64,000 nucleotides of DNA from Mycobacteriales bacterium (GCA_012842085.1 DUTM01000013.1:207666-271665); one strand, 5' to 3'. Positions 35,227-44,969 are shown, numbered from the stretch's first letter. A program made the numbers and translations. Notes: generated by a model not told the origin, from the letters alone.

Positions 35227-36579
35227 TTACTTCAAGTTAGCCAGCGGTCCGTCCACGCTCGGCGGGTTGATGCAGGAATCAAGTCCGCGAGTCAAGGAGC
35301 AGAAAGCTGGGTCGGCAACTGGCTTGTAGCCCTTCGGTACGCCACCGTGGTGGGTAACGTAGCGGTAGGCAGCGACACCAGTGGTGGGCTTGCGCTTGAG
35401 GCTGCCGTCCTTCAGCACATCCACTTGGTAGAGACCGAAGCGGGAGTTGTACTGTCCCCACTCGTAGTTGTCGGTGATGGACCAGTAGTTGTAGCCGATG
35501 ACGGGGTAGCCGTCAGCCACTGCGCGCTGAATCCAGAAGAAGGTGTCGTAGACCCAGTCCTTCTTCTTGTAGCCGTCTTCGCGCTTACCGTTGTAGGTCG
35601 GTAGGCCGTTCTCAATGATGTACACCGGGATGCCGGGGAATGCTTCGGAGAAGTACTTAATGGCGTGGTAGATGCCATCCGGCTGGGGGCGAATCTTCGA
35701 GAAGCTGGAAGTTGCACCGTAAGCGGCACTCAGGTTGTCGAGGGAAAGACCGTAGTAGTAGTCAATTCCCACGAAGTCCAAGTGATTCTTCACGGGGACG
35801 AAGAGGAACTGGTCAGCAATCGGGGTAACGAGTGGTAGGAAGGCTTCGTTAGTGCCAACCTGGTTCTTCTTGTTAACACCCTTAATGATGTCGTAAGCGT
35901 TCTTGTGGGCTTGCACGATCTTCTTCATGAAGTCCACCATTTGCACGCGTTCCACCATGCCAACTTCGACTTCGTGGCCGAAGAAGACGAGGGGCTCGTT
36001 AAAGGTGATCCAGGAAACGGGAGTCTTCTTACCCCAACGATTCGCAATGAACTTTACGTAGCGGTTGTAGTCCTTGAGGGTCTGTTCGTTCAGGAAGCCG
36101 CCCTGGTCAGCAACCCAACCCGGGTAGACGTAGTGAACAGTGGAGATCTGGGGCGTAATGCCGTGCTTCCGCATGGTGCGGAAAACATCGTCGTAGTAGT
36201 GGATTTCCTTCCAGTTCCACTTGCCCTTTTGGGGCTCAATGCGAGCCCATTCGATGGAGATGCGGAAAGTATCGAGACCCATCCAGGCCGCGTTTCCGAT
36301 GTCTTCCTTGTAACGGTGACGGAAGTCAGTGGCGTTCTTTACAGGGTTGACCTTTTCTGGATCCTTCGGGGATTCGCGGTCAACGTAGCGTTTCCAGTTG
36401 CTGTCGTAGTTGCTTCCCTCAACCTGGAATCCAGCAGTGGCAGTTCCGAAGCGGAACTTGCCCCAAGGATGTTTGACGGAGGCGGCGTCGGCGGTGGTTC
36501 CTGCCACGAGGCCTGATGCCAGCATGGCTACGGAAGCGGCAGCAGCTACAAACTTCTTCACAAATGAGTTGAGCTTCAT
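35227..36579 (-). CDS. secreted glycoside hydrolase family 1 (beta-glucosidase-type)
   Basis: 450 residues with a clear Sec signal (MKLNSFVKKFVAAAASVAML, cleavage after TADA near 32). The GH1 core has FRFGTATAGFQVEG, acid/base Glu in WITFNEPLVFF, nucleophile Glu in YIIENGLP and the glycone-binding SITDNYEWGQYNSRFGLYQVD. The C-terminal 45 residues have two cysteines (AFCSL, DSCIN) and a Pro/Gly tail, consistent with export. Substrate is a beta-linked glycoside outside the cell. Own promoter (285 bases upstream) and own terminator; AAGGAA precedes the ATG. Exported GH1 enzymes are less common than cytosolic ones. Confidence 0.9.
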   Translation of the reverse strand: MKLNSFVKKFVAAAASVAMLASGLVAGTTADAASVKHPWGKFRFGTATAGFQVEGSNYDSNWKRYVDRESPKDPEKVNPVKNATDFRHRYKEDIGNAAWMGLDTFRISIEWARIEPQKGKWNWKEIHYYDDVFRTMRKHGITPQISTVHYVYPGWVADQGGFLNEQTLKDYNRYVKFIANRWGKKTPVSWITFNEPLVFFGHEVEVGMVERVQMVDFMKKIVQAHKNAYDIIKGVNKKNQVGTNEAFLPLVTPIADQFLFVPVKNHLDFVGIDYYYGLSLDNLSAAYGATSSFSKIRPQPDGIYHAIKYFSEAFPGIPVYIIENGLPTYNGKREDGYKKKDWVYDTFFWIQRAVADGYPVIGYNYWSITDNYEWGQYNSRFGLYQVDVLKDGSLKRKPTTGVAAYRYVTHHGGVPKGYKPVADPAFCSLTRGLDSCINPPSVDGPLANLK

Positions 36580-36864
36580 GTCGTTCCTTCGCAGGGGTAG
36601 TAACCAATCTCGGTAATTTTCCCAAGAGCGTGATCGTCAAAACGCTGCTCACTAGCACCGGTAGGTAAAAAGTGGGCAGCGAAAACAGAAACACTAAGTG
36701 CTCTTGAATTTAACTTTAACGGTTAAGTAAGCCCTTCGCCTGAGGTTGAGAAAATATTGCCAACAGGACTGCAACTTGTTGTAAGAATCGTCCAACTTAG
36801 CGTCTTTCAGCTAATTCCCAGGAACCGTCCAGCCATTAACCAAAATCCCAGGAACAATAGAAGT
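36580..36864. promoter_or_regulatory. divergent promoter region between GH1 gene and phoP
   Basis: 285 bases without a gene. TTAAC-G-GTTAA at 36716-36726 is a short palindrome, preceded by another TTAAC at 36710-36714, making TTAAC the repeated word. This is a possible operator for either gene. I did not find the direct-repeat TCACAGC-type site known for mycobacterial PhoP. Confidence 0.4.
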
Positions 36865-37611
36865 ATGACCACGAATGCACACGACACCGAAGAATACGAC
36901 GGTGAAGGTTTCCCCGACTACAGCGGGACAAAAATCCTGGTAGTGGATGACGAGCCCTCAATTGTGGAGCTGCTGAAGGTGAGTCTTAAGTTCCAGGGCT
37001 TTGATGTTGAGACTGCTCAAACTGGAGAAGAAGCACTCGATGTAGCTCGCACTTTCCACCCGGATGCTTTCATCTTGGACATTATGATGCCCGGCATGGA
37101 CGGCTTCCGACTGCTGCGGCGCCTGCGCGAAAACGGTCACGAAGGACCCGTGCTGTACCTCACCGCTAAAGATGACGTGGAAGACCGCATCCACGGGCTC
37201 ACCCTAGGTGCCGACGACTACGTCACCAAACCCTTCAGCCTGGAAGAGGTAATCGCCCGGCTGCGCACCATTCTCCGCCGTTCTGACCAACGCGATTTGG
37301 GAACACCCACCAGCCGTCTAACTTTTGCAGACATCGAACTTGACGATGAGACCCACGAAGTGTGGAAGGCCGGTGAACTTGTGGAACTCACGCCCACCGA
37401 ATTCGCACTACTGCGGTATTTCATGGTTAATGCCGGGGTGGTACTCTCCAAGTCCCGCATTCTGGACAATGTGTGGGACTACGACTTCAACGGGGATGCC
37501 AACGTAGTTGAATCCTATATTTCCTATCTCCGGAAAAAGGTGGACACCGGACCGGAGAAATACCTCCACACTTTGCGTGGAGTTGGTTACGTCTTGCGTG
37601 AGCCGCGATGA
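36865..37611 (+). CDS. phoP: response regulator, OmpR/PhoB class (PhoP-like)
   Basis: 248 residues. Receiver domain with acidic pocket (VVDDEPS), phospho-acceptor Asp 72 in FILDIMMPGMDGF, LTAKDD and KPFSLEEVIARLR; winged-helix output domain with DETHEVWKAGELVELTPTEFALLRYF and VVESYISYLRKKVDTG...LHTLRGVGYVLREPR. The pattern is close to M. tuberculosis PhoP. The ATG at 36865 is chosen over an in-frame start at 36757, which would add 36 residues without similarity. It overlaps the kinase gene by 4 bases (ATGA). The HIT gene that follows also follows phoPR in mycobacteria. Confidence 0.9.
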   Translation: MTTNAHDTEEYDGEGFPDYSGTKILVVDDEPSIVELLKVSLKFQGFDVETAQTGEEALDVARTFHPDAFILDIMMPGMDGFRLLRRLRENGHEGPVLYLTAKDDVEDRIHGLTLGADDYVTKPFSLEEVIARLRTILRRSDQRDLGTPTSRLTFADIELDDETHEVWKAGELVELTPTEFALLRYFMVNAGVVLSKSRILDNVWDYDFNGDANVVESYISYLRKKVDTGPEKYLHTLRGVGYVLREPR

Positions 37612-39161
37612 GTCAAGAGCAGCCGCAGAGTTTCCCCAACTCCGTCTTGGAACGCATTCCGATGCGTATCTTGTTGACGGTCGGTATAGTTCTTTTGCTT
37701 TTTGGTGGTCTGGTGGCCTCCAATGTCGCCATCACCACCCTGCAATGGCGAAATAGCATTAACACCGTGGACAACCAGCTTTATGCTGCCCAAAAAGGCT
37801 GGGCCTCCCACCCGGGCAGGGCAATGAACCGCCTGGAGAATCGTGGTCCGTGGGGGCCGCCCAGCCACTTTTTCCTCCTCTTGCAGCCCAGCCACCGAGA
37901 CGCCTTAATGGTGAACGATAGTCGCGCCGTCCCGAATCTCACTTCGGTGGTTCCCGATGGAAACATCCGCACGGTGGAGTCGGATGGTGTTGGCGGCAAA
38001 TGGCGCATTCTTTCCTATCCCGCGGATTTCATTTTTGATTGGGAAGCCCGCACTGGGCCGCGCATGGAAGAGGGGATCGTGACGGTTGCTTTGCCGTTGG
38101 ATCAAGCAATTGCCGACACCCGTAACCTTATTTTGCTGCAAGTATTTATTGGCGTGGCGGTACTTATAGCGGCCGGCGGCATTACCTGGCTGCTGGTCTC
38201 CAAGTCGCTCCACCCGCTGCAGGAGGTTGAGAATGCAGCGCAGGATATTACCCGCGGTGACTACAACCGACGGGTGACTCTCCAGGGCTACGACACGGAG
38301 GTAGAAAATCTTGGATTAGCGTTCAACCAGATGGCGCAAAAGGTTCAAGAAACCCTCTACTACCAGTATGAATCCGAGCAAGCCGCACGTACCAGCGAAG
38401 CGAATATGCGTCGCTTCGTAGGGGATGCCTCCCATGAACTACGCACCCCGCTCACCGCTATTAGGGGCTTTGCTGACGCCGCGAAAATGGGTGCTGTCGA
38501 TACGGAAACCGCCCTCCAGCACATTGGTGATGAGGGCGTGCGGATGCAGCAGCTCGTCGAAGATTTGCTGCTTCTGGCTCGCATTGACAACAACCGACCC
38601 ATGGAGCTGAAAGACATCCAAGAAGTCGATCTGTCGCGCTTGCTGGAAAGCGCTGTTACTGCCGCCAGCATTAGTTGGCCGCAACGCACCATCGACCTCA
38701 AACTCACCGACAGTGCGGTGGTGGCAGGTGACGAAACGCGACTCCGCCAAATCGTTGACAATCTCATCACCAACGCATTGCGCCACGCGGGAGAAGACGC
38801 CGATATCTTGGTGGGACTCCGGGTTGACGATGCCCGCGACAATGCTTTTATTACCGTGGCAGACAACGGCATTGGGATGGATCAGCACACCCTCAAACAT
38901 GTGTTTGACCGGTTTTTCCGAGGCGATGATTCGCGGGCACGCAACAAAGGCGAACGCAGCGAAGGACGAGGCTCCGGACTGGGCTTAGCGATTGTGAAAT
39001 CGCTGGCCGAAGCACACAACGGAACAGTCACCGTCACCTCCAACGAGGGTGAAGGCAGCCAGTTTGTGGTTACTTTGCCGCTGGCGCAGGAAGGCCCAGC
39101 AGAGGCAGCGGGACCAACTGAGACAGATACATCAGCTAAAACCGGTTCTGCCAACTCCTAG
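37608..39161 (+). CDS. phoR: sensor histidine kinase (PhoR-like)
   Basis: 517 residues. Membrane helix about 20-45, an extracytoplasmic sensor region of about 120 residues (to about 165), a second helix (about 168-192, VFIGVAVLIAAGGITWLLV), HAMP (SLHPLQEVENAAQDITRGDY), and a HisKA domain with His 276 in FVGDASHELRTPLTAIRGF. The ATPase domain has N box NLITNALRHAGEDADI, DNGIGMD and GRGSGLGLAIVKSLAE. The C-terminus is a Glu/Thr/Ser tail. It starts inside the response-regulator stop. Signal unknown. Confidence 0.92.
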   Translation: MSQEQPQSFPNSVLERIPMRILLTVGIVLLLFGGLVASNVAITTLQWRNSINTVDNQLYAAQKGWASHPGRAMNRLENRGPWGPPSHFFLLLQPSHRDALMVNDSRAVPNLTSVVPDGNIRTVESDGVGGKWRILSYPADFIFDWEARTGPRMEEGIVTVALPLDQAIADTRNLILLQVFIGVAVLIAAGGITWLLVSKSLHPLQEVENAAQDITRGDYNRRVTLQGYDTEVENLGLAFNQMAQKVQETLYYQYESEQAARTSEANMRRFVGDASHELRTPLTAIRGFADAAKMGAVDTETALQHIGDEGVRMQQLVEDLLLLARIDNNRPMELKDIQEVDLSRLLESAVTAASISWPQRTIDLKLTDSAVVAGDETRLRQIVDNLITNALRHAGEDADILVGLRVDDARDNAFITVADNGIGMDQHTLKHVFDRFFRGDDSRARNKGERSEGRGSGLGLAIVKSLAEAHNGTVTVTSNEGEGSQFVVTLPLAQEGPAEAAGPTETDTSAKTGSANS

Positions 39162-39199
39162 GTGTGCCAACCCCTTAGCACCGTCACCCGCTTTAAAAC

Positions 39200-39247
39200 A
39201 CATAAAAACCGGCTGGCCAGCACATCCACATGTCGCTGGCCAGCCGG
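39200..39247 (-). terminator. terminator of the HIT gene
   Basis: 13-bp perfect stem (39209-39221 with 39235-39247) with a 13-base loop; read on the minus strand it is followed by TTTTTATG. It ends the HIT-family transcript and separates it from the convergent phoPR operon. Confidence 0.85.
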
Positions 39248-39266
39248 AAAGTATTAGAGGAGAGAG

Positions 39267-39698
39267 TTAGACGGCAGAGCCATCCTCCCAGTTGACGCCC
39301 ATTTCAGCGAGAGTGTCGCGAATCTTCTGGGCAGCCTCATCCATATCTTCGGCAGGGACGTTTTGTTGGACTTGGGAAAAGTCGTAATCTGCCTTGCTCC
39401 AGGCCGGGAAAACGTGAATATGAGTGTGGGGCACGTCAAAACCGACAATAATTTCCCCAGCACGCGGAGCATCCCAAGCCTTGCATACAGCCTGACCAAT
39501 AAGTTGGCTGACACGTGCAACGTGCAACCAAAGGTCGCTTGGAAGATCCGTCCATTTGTCTATTTCTTCGCGGGGAACAACCAGCGTGTGCCCCATTTTT
39601 ATGGGTTCAATCGACAGGAAAGCGACCACCTTATCGTCTTTGTAAACAAAGCGTCCGGGCAGTTCGCCGTTGATGATTTTAGTGAATACAGAAGCCAT
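39267..39698 (-). CDS. HIT-family nucleotide-binding protein
   Basis: 143 residues. Histidine-triad hydrolase/transferase, with the triad HTHIHVF in VPHTHIHVFPAW and the N-terminal FTKIINGELPGRFVYKDDKVVAF, PIKMGHTLVVPREEIDKW. The ATG at 39698 (AGGAA upstream) is where similarity starts; a longer frame to 39860 would enter the purD gene. Such proteins cleave adenosine-5'-phosphoramidates or related nucleotides. It follows phoPR as in mycobacteria (the Rv0759c position, from memory). Confidence 0.92.
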   Translation of the reverse strand: MASVFTKIINGELPGRFVYKDDKVVAFLSIEPIKMGHTLVVPREEIDKWTDLPSDLWLHVARVSQLIGQAVCKAWDAPRAGEIIVGFDVPHTHIHVFPAWSKADYDFSQVQQNVPAEDMDEAAQKIRDTLAEMGVNWEDGSAV

Positions 39699-39770
39699 GG
39701 TTCCTATAGTAACGATAAATTGGGGGGTAGTAATCCAAATAAGGAATAGGTAAGTAAGTCCAGAAACATC

Positions 39771-39776
39771 TAGGCT
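39771..39776 (+). promoter_or_regulatory. candidate -10 element of purD, leaderless start
   Basis: TAGGCT ends 7 nt before the purD ATG at 39784, with only ATTACTT between and no Shine-Dalgarno. Fits a leaderless purD transcript. Confidence 0.42.
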
Positions 39777-39783
39777 ATTACTT

Positions 39784-41109
39784 ATGCGAGTACTCATAAT
39801 TGGCTCTGGAGCCCGTGAACATGCCCTACTTCTCGGACTAGCCCGCGACCCGCAGGTCACCGAGATTCACATTGCTAATGGTAATGCCGGTACCGAACAA
39901 CCGCCCCGCGACAGTTCGGTCACCGTCCACCGCCACAGCGTGAACGAAACCTCCCGCAGTGGATGTGTGGCATTGGCGAACGAGATCAAGCCCGATCTGG
40001 TCGTCATCGGACCGGAAGCTCCACTGGTGAAAGGCGTGGGAGATGCCCTCCGCGACGCCGGTTTTGCAGTATTCGGCCCCAATAAGGGAGCTGCCCTTAT
40101 TGAAGGATCTAAAGCCTTCGCCAAAGATGTCATGAAAGCTGCCGGGGTACGCACTGCGCACGCCGAAATTATTCCCCCCTCGGATGAGGAAGGCGTTTCC
40201 GGTCCCTCCGACGCCGTCATTGAGGAAGTTATCGACCGCTTTGGCCCCACCTGGGTTGTGAAAGATGACGGTCTTGCGGCGGGCAAAGGTGTGGTTGTCA
40301 CCACCGACCGGAAGAAAGCACTGCAACATGTCAATGAAGTACTCGCCATTGGACATCCGGTGCTGCTGGAAAGCTTCCTAGACGGTCCCGAAGTTTCCCT
40401 CTTCTGCCTGGTGGATGGTGAAACTGTAGTTCCGCTTATCCCCGCCCAAGACCACAAACGCATCTTCGATAATGACGAAGGTCCCAACACTGGTGGAATG
40501 GGCGCATATGCACCGCTACCATGGCTTCCCGAAGATGGTGTTGACCGCATCGTCAACGAAGTCTGCAAACCGGTTGCGAAAGAAATGGTGAAGCGGGGCT
40601 GCCCCTACTCTGGCCTCCTCTACGCCGGTATTGCGTGGGGTAAAGAAGGACCTGCGGTGGTCGAATTTAACTGCCGCTTCGGAGACCCCGAAACTCAGGC
40701 CATCCTGGCACTGCTCAAGACCCCACTGGGTCAACTGTTGTCTGCTACTGCAAACGGCACACTGGCCGAACAGCCGCCCCTGGAATGGGAAGACGGAGCC
40801 GCCATTGTGGTGGTACTGGCTGCCGAAAACTACCCAGCGGAACCCACTAAAGGGGACCGCATCCGGGGAATCGACAAGGTCGAAAAAGAAGTGCCTGGAT
40901 CGGTGCTGCACGCCGGAACTGCCCGCAACGAGAAGGGCAAATATATTTCCGCCGGCGGACGCGTACTGGGTGTGGTCGGCAAGGGTAAAGACCTCGCTGA
41001 AGCCCGTGAACAGGCCTACACGTTGTTGGGCAAGATTGAGATGCGCGGCGGACAAAGCCGAAGCGATATTGGGCTGAAGGCAGTCCGCGGCGAGATTAGT
41101 ATTCCTTAA
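39784..41109 (+). CDS. purD: phosphoribosylamine--glycine ligase
   Basis: 441 residues. GARS of purine synthesis: joins glycine to phosphoribosylamine. ATP-grasp layout: N-domain with [22 protein letters not shown], central [22 protein letters not shown] (P-loop-like), [13 protein letters not shown] as [12 protein letters not shown], and C-terminal [11 protein letters not shown] plus SRSDIG. Length about 20 above the usual 420. ATG without Shine-Dalgarno. It is first of the purine genes and lies divergent from the HIT gene. Confidence 0.97.
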   Translation: MRVLIIGSGAREHALLLGLARDPQVTEIHIANGNAGTEQPPRDSSVTVHRHSVNETSRSGCVALANEIKPDLVVIGPEAPLVKGVGDALRDAGFAVFGPNKGAALIEGSKAFAKDVMKAAGVRTAHAEIIPPSDEEGVSGPSDAVIEEVIDRFGPTWVVKDDGLAAGKGVVVTTDRKKALQHVNEVLAIGHPVLLESFLDGPEVSLFCLVDGETVVPLIPAQDHKRIFDNDEGPNTGGMGAYAPLPWLPEDGVDRIVNEVCKPVAKEMVKRGCPYSGLLYAGIAWGKEGPAVVEFNCRFGDPETQAILALLKTPLGQLLSATANGTLAEQPPLEWEDGAAIVVVLAAENYPAEPTKGDRIRGIDKVEKEVPGSVLHAGTARNEKGKYISAGGRVLGVVGKGKDLAEAREQAYTLLGKIEMRGGQSRSDIGLKAVRGEISIP

Positions 41110-41212
41110 CTAATTGTTCGCAAATCGTCATCTTCAAGTTAGAGATTTGCTTCCTGCTACATGCTTATGATGGCCATACGGACTCCCCAGACTGTGGGAG
41201 TAATCGGCATGT

Positions 41213-41218
41213 TAGGTT
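41213..41218 (+). promoter_or_regulatory. candidate -10 element of glycerophosphodiesterase gene 1
   Basis: TAGGTT lies 6 nt before the ATG at 41225. The only Shine-Dalgarno-like bases (AGGA) touch the start codon, too close to act, so a leaderless transcript is possible. Confidence 0.33.
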
Positions 41219-41224
41219 GCAGGA

Positions 41225-42340
41225 ATGAAGAAATCTGCCCTTTTTCGTGGAGTGGCACTAGGTGCTGGACTTGCTTTAGTTGTGGGTCTTTCCGCTTGCG
41301 CGAATAAGCAAGACGACAGAACTAACGAAACAACGACAGCAATGGAGAGCATTGCGGGTCTTCCCGACGGTTTTGACCTCCAAGCGCACCGGGGCGGACG
41401 GGGTGAATACACCGAAGAATCGGCAGCCGCATTCCGGCACGCATTGGAGCTCGGTGTCACCACCCTAGAATTCGACATTGTGATGTCCAAGGACGGAATT
41501 CCGGTGGTCTGGCACGATCCCGAGGTTCTGCCTGAGAAATGCCGCGATACCGCACCCGCCACTCACGGCGATCACATGTACCCCTACGTCGGCAAACTCA
41601 TCCACCAGCTGAACTGGGCGCAGCTGCAAACCCTGCGCTGCGACAAGAAACTGGACGGTTTCCCGGAGCAAAAACCGGTTAAAGACAACACCATGATTCA
41701 GCTGAAAGACGTTTTCAGCATTGCCAAAGAATATGGTGCCGACGTCTACTACAACATTGAAACCAAGGTGGAGGCCGAAAAGAAGGACTGGTCTGCGGAA
41801 CCGGAAGAGTTCGTGAAGGCCATTCTGGAGGCAGTGCGGGACGCCGGTGTCACCGACCGTGTCGCCATCCAATCCTTCGATTGGCGTACTTTTTCCATCA
41901 TGGCGAAAGAGGCACCGTATATCCCCACCATCATGCTGTGGGATGACACCACTTGGGTCCCCAATTCCCCGTGGACTGGTGACGTCGACTATGCGGCAGT
42001 TGACGGCGATATTATTGCCGCCGCGAAACAACTCAATGTGAATGTGCTTTCCCCTGGTTACAGCACCCCTTACGGAATGGTGCCGGGGCAGAAAGACTAC
42101 AAACTGGTTGCCGATAAGGACTTCGTTAAGAAAGCCCACGATGCCGGATTCCGCGTCGTGCCGTGGACTATCAACGACGAAGAAGTCATGGAAGACCAGA
42201 TCGATGCAGGTGCTGACGGCATCATCACTGACTACCCCACGAAGTTGCGGGAAGTGATGGAGAAGAAAGGGATGGAGCTCCCCAAGAGCTACGTCCTCAA
42301 AACCGACACCCCTGTGGTGACAACTGAGAACAAAAAATAA
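41225..42340 (+). CDS. glycerophosphodiester phosphodiesterase, lipoprotein
   Basis: 371 residues. Lipoprotein signal with lipobox LSAC (Cys 25). GDPD TIM barrel: catalytic His in LQAHRGGRGEYTEESAAAFRHALELGV, metal-binding LEFDIVMSKDGIPVVWHDPEVL, and conserved NIETKVE and VAIQSFDWRTF; the C-terminal WTINDEEVMEDQIDAGADGIITDYP is typical. It would split glycerophosphodiesters (deacylated phospholipid head groups) to glycerol-3-phosphate and an alcohol outside the membrane. A second, signal-peptide version follows 26 bases later, so they are tandem duplicates in one operon. Confidence 0.9.
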   Translation: MKKSALFRGVALGAGLALVVGLSACANKQDDRTNETTTAMESIAGLPDGFDLQAHRGGRGEYTEESAAAFRHALELGVTTLEFDIVMSKDGIPVVWHDPEVLPEKCRDTAPATHGDHMYPYVGKLIHQLNWAQLQTLRCDKKLDGFPEQKPVKDNTMIQLKDVFSIAKEYGADVYYNIETKVEAEKKDWSAEPEEFVKAILEAVRDAGVTDRVAIQSFDWRTFSIMAKEAPYIPTIMLWDDTTWVPNSPWTGDVDYAAVDGDIIAAAKQLNVNVLSPGYSTPYGMVPGQKDYKLVADKDFVKKAHDAGFRVVPWTINDEEVMEDQIDAGADGIITDYPTKLREVMEKKGMELPKSYVLKTDTPVVTTENKK

Positions 42341-42366
42341 AACACGGATTATTTGACGGAGTTGAC

Positions 42367-43380
42367 ATGAAAATTATTAGTAAACTCGTCGCTGCTGCTT
42401 GCGTTTTGGCACTGCTCCCCGCCTCACTTGCACCAGCCACAGCTGCTCCCGCCTCAGATCCGGCATTCAAGAATCTGCCAAGCGGGTTCGATATGCAGGC
42501 ACATCGCGGTGGCCGCGGAGAAAACCTGGAGTCCTCTCTGCCGGCTTTCCGCCACGCCATCAAACTGGGTGTAACCACCCTGGAGCTGGACATTGTGCTC
42601 ACCAAAGACGGTGTTCCCGTCGTTTGGCACGACATTACTCTGCAGAAAAGCAAGTGCCGCGACACCAAGCCCGTCACTGCCGACGATCCCCTCTACCCTT
42701 ACGCTGGCAAACCGCTAGGTATGCTCACCTGGAAGCAAGCCCAAACGGTGCGCTGCGACAAGCGACTGGAGGATTACCCGGAGCAGAAAGCTGCCCCCGG
42801 AAATAAACTCATCACCCTGGGACAGGTCTTCAAACTGGCAAAACAGATGAAGGCCAAGAGCATGTACTTCAATATTGAAACGAAGACGCTTCCCTTTATT
42901 CACAGTGATGACGACGCCGACAATTACGTCTACACCATTCTGCGGGAATGCAAGAAAGCCGGAGTGCTGGATCGCGTAACTATTCAGTCTTTCGACTGGC
43001 GCACCCTTGCCCTAGTTCGCAAACTGAACAAGAGTATCCCCACCTCCATGCTGCTGAATGCCGCGAAGTTGAACTTCATTCCGATCAACCCCGGCATCGG
43101 ACCGGTTGACTATGCAGCTACTGGGGGAGATCCGATTCTGGCCGCCAAGCAACTCAAGGCGCAAATTGTGAGCCCCCACTACGGTGGCGGAGCAGACGAC
43201 CTTTACGCCGACAAAGAGTTCTGCGACCGTGCCCACAAGCATGGCCTGCGGGTTGTGCCCTACACCGTGAACGATGAGGACGCCATGCGGGCTCTCATCC
43301 GGGCTGGTAACGACGGCTACATTACGGATTACCCCACCATGGGTATGAAAGTTGCGCGCCAGGAAAAGAAAATCCGCTAA
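42367..43380 (+). CDS. glycerophosphodiester phosphodiesterase, secreted paralogue
   Basis: 337 residues. Sec signal ending near residue 27 (LAPATAAPA) and no lipobox Cys, unlike its upstream copy. The same GDPD motifs are present: MQAHRGGRGENLESSLPAFRHAIKLGV, LELDIVLTKDGVPVVWHDITL, FNIETKTL, VTIQSFDWRTLALV and YTVNDEDAMRALIRAGNDGYITDYP. Paired Cys in KCRDT and VRCDKRL are shared by both copies. GGAG is 6 bases before the ATG. The pair gives one membrane-tethered and one released enzyme. Confidence 0.9.
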   Translation: MKIISKLVAAACVLALLPASLAPATAAPASDPAFKNLPSGFDMQAHRGGRGENLESSLPAFRHAIKLGVTTLELDIVLTKDGVPVVWHDITLQKSKCRDTKPVTADDPLYPYAGKPLGMLTWKQAQTVRCDKRLEDYPEQKAAPGNKLITLGQVFKLAKQMKAKSMYFNIETKTLPFIHSDDDADNYVYTILRECKKAGVLDRVTIQSFDWRTLALVRKLNKSIPTSMLLNAAKLNFIPINPGIGPVDYAATGGDPILAAKQLKAQIVSPHYGGGADDLYADKEFCDRAHKHGLRVVPYTVNDEDAMRALIRAGNDGYITDYPTMGMKVARQEKKIR

Positions 43381-43425
43381 CTGCGGCCTGGCTTCGGAAA
43401 ACAACAGGATAGCTAAATAAGAGAA

Positions 43426-43458
43426 AGTTGCGCGGCGCACTTGTGGCGTCGCGCAACT
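43426..43458. terminator. hairpin between the phosphodiesterase gene and purB
   Basis: Stem of 13 bp with one G-T pair (43426-43438 with 43446-43458), 7-base loop; followed only by CCCATTT, so a weak or rho-assisted terminator. Confidence 0.5.
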
Positions 43459-43480
43459 CCCATTTGTGACACACAAAAGG

Positions 43481-43486
43481 CATAAT
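43481..43486 (+). promoter_or_regulatory. candidate -10 element of purB, leaderless start
   Basis: CATAAT ends 7 nt before the GTG of purB. AGGGGA between them is only 2-3 bases from the start codon, too near for a ribosome site. Confidence 0.4.
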
Positions 43487-43493
43487 AGGGGAC

Positions 43494-44969
43494 GTGGATA
43501 ACTTGACTAGCACCCCCAAAGAAACCGATAAAGACACTATTCCCAGCATTCCGAATGTACTGGCCACCCGGTACGCCTCCCCGGAGATTCGGAAACTGTG
43601 GAGCCCCGAACACAAGATCATCATGGAGCGCGAACTCTGGATGGCTGTCTTGCGGGCGCAAACAGATCTGGGAGTGGGGGACCCGGCCGAAGCCAAGGAA
43701 GCACTTGCGGCCTACGAAAAGGTCAAAACAGATGTGGACTTGGCCTCCATCGCCCACCGGGAAGCTGTGACCCGCCACGACGTCAAAGCGCGCATTGAAG
43801 AGTTCTGCGACCTCGCCGGCCACGAACAAATCCATAAGGGCATGACCAGCCGTGACCTCACCGAAAATGTGGAACAGCTGCAGCTCAAGCAGTCCCTCGA
43901 ACTTATGCGGGACCGCGGCATCGCCGTCGTCACCCGCTTGGCGGAACTCGCTGCCCAATACAACGACACGGTGATGACGGGCCGCAGCCACAACGTGGCA
44001 GCCCAAGCCACCACTCTCGGTAAGCGCTTCGCCTCCGCCGCCGACGAAATGCTGGTCGCTCTGCGCCGCGTGGATGAGCTGATTGCCGCCCTGCCCCTAC
44101 GCGGCATTAAAGGCCCCATGGGCACCGCCCAAGACATGCTGGATCTGCTCGACGGGGATGAAGATAAACTCGCCGAGCTGGAAGGCCGCATTGCCGAACA
44201 CCTCGGATTCACCTCCGTGATGGATTCCGTCGGCCAGATCTACCCGCGCTCCATCGACTACGATGTGCTGAGCGCGCTGGTCCAATTGGGTGCCGGTCCC
44301 AGTAGCCTTGCCACCACGATTCGCCTGATGGCCGGACAAGAACTGGTCACCGAGGGCTTCAAACCCGGCCAGGTGGGATCCTCCGCCATGCCGCACAAAA
44401 TGAATGCTCGCTCCTGTGAACGCGTCTGCGGATTCCAAGTTATTCTGCGCGGCTACAGCGTAATGGTGGCCGACATGGCCGGAAACCAGTGGAACGAAGG
44501 CGACGTGTCCTGCTCCGTCATCCGCCGTGTGGCACTCCCGGATGCATTCTTTGCGCTGGATGGAATGTTCGAAACTTTCCTTACCGTGCTGAAAGAGTTC
44601 GGTGCCTACCCGGCCGTCATCTCCAACGAACTCGATCGCTACCTGCCGTTCCTGGCCACCACCAAAGTGCTGATGGCCTGCGTCCGCAAAGGTGTCGGCC
44701 GCGAACACGCCCATGAGGCCATTAAAGAAAACGCCGTCGCTGTTGCTCTCAACATGCGTGAACAGGGCGGCGAACAGGATCTGCTGGACCGTCTTGCAGC
44801 GGATGACCGCATCCCGCTGGACCGCGCCGAACTGGATGAAGCACTCTCCGACAAGGCTGCTTTCGTGGGTGCCGCCCACTCCCAGGTGGAGCGAGTGATT
44901 GCCCGCGCCGCCGAATGGGCTGAGAAATATCCCGAGGCTGCTGCTTACACCCCCGGTGAGATTCTCTAA
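43494..44969 (+). CDS. purB: adenylosuccinate lyase
   Basis: 491 residues, fumarase/aspartase superfamily. It cleaves SAICAR to AICAR and adenylosuccinate to [81 protein letters not shown] and the mobile catalytic signature [18 protein letters not shown] are all present. GTG start. The actual start could be slightly internal, as the first 20 residues are not conserved. It precedes purC as in mycobacteria. Confidence 0.96.
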   Translation: MDNLTSTPKETDKDTIPSIPNVLATRYASPEIRKLWSPEHKIIMERELWMAVLRAQTDLGVGDPAEAKEALAAYEKVKTDVDLASIAHREAVTRHDVKARIEEFCDLAGHEQIHKGMTSRDLTENVEQLQLKQSLELMRDRGIAVVTRLAELAAQYNDTVMTGRSHNVAAQATTLGKRFASAADEMLVALRRVDELIAALPLRGIKGPMGTAQDMLDLLDGDEDKLAELEGRIAEHLGFTSVMDSVGQIYPRSIDYDVLSALVQLGAGPSSLATTIRLMAGQELVTEGFKPGQVGSSAMPHKMNARSCERVCGFQVILRGYSVMVADMAGNQWNEGDVSCSVIRRVALPDAFFALDGMFETFLTVLKEFGAYPAVISNELDRYLPFLATTKVLMACVRKGVGREHAHEAIKENAVAVALNMREQGGEQDLLDRLAADDRIPLDRAELDEALSDKAAFVGAAHSQVERVIARAAEWAEKYPEAAAYTPGEIL

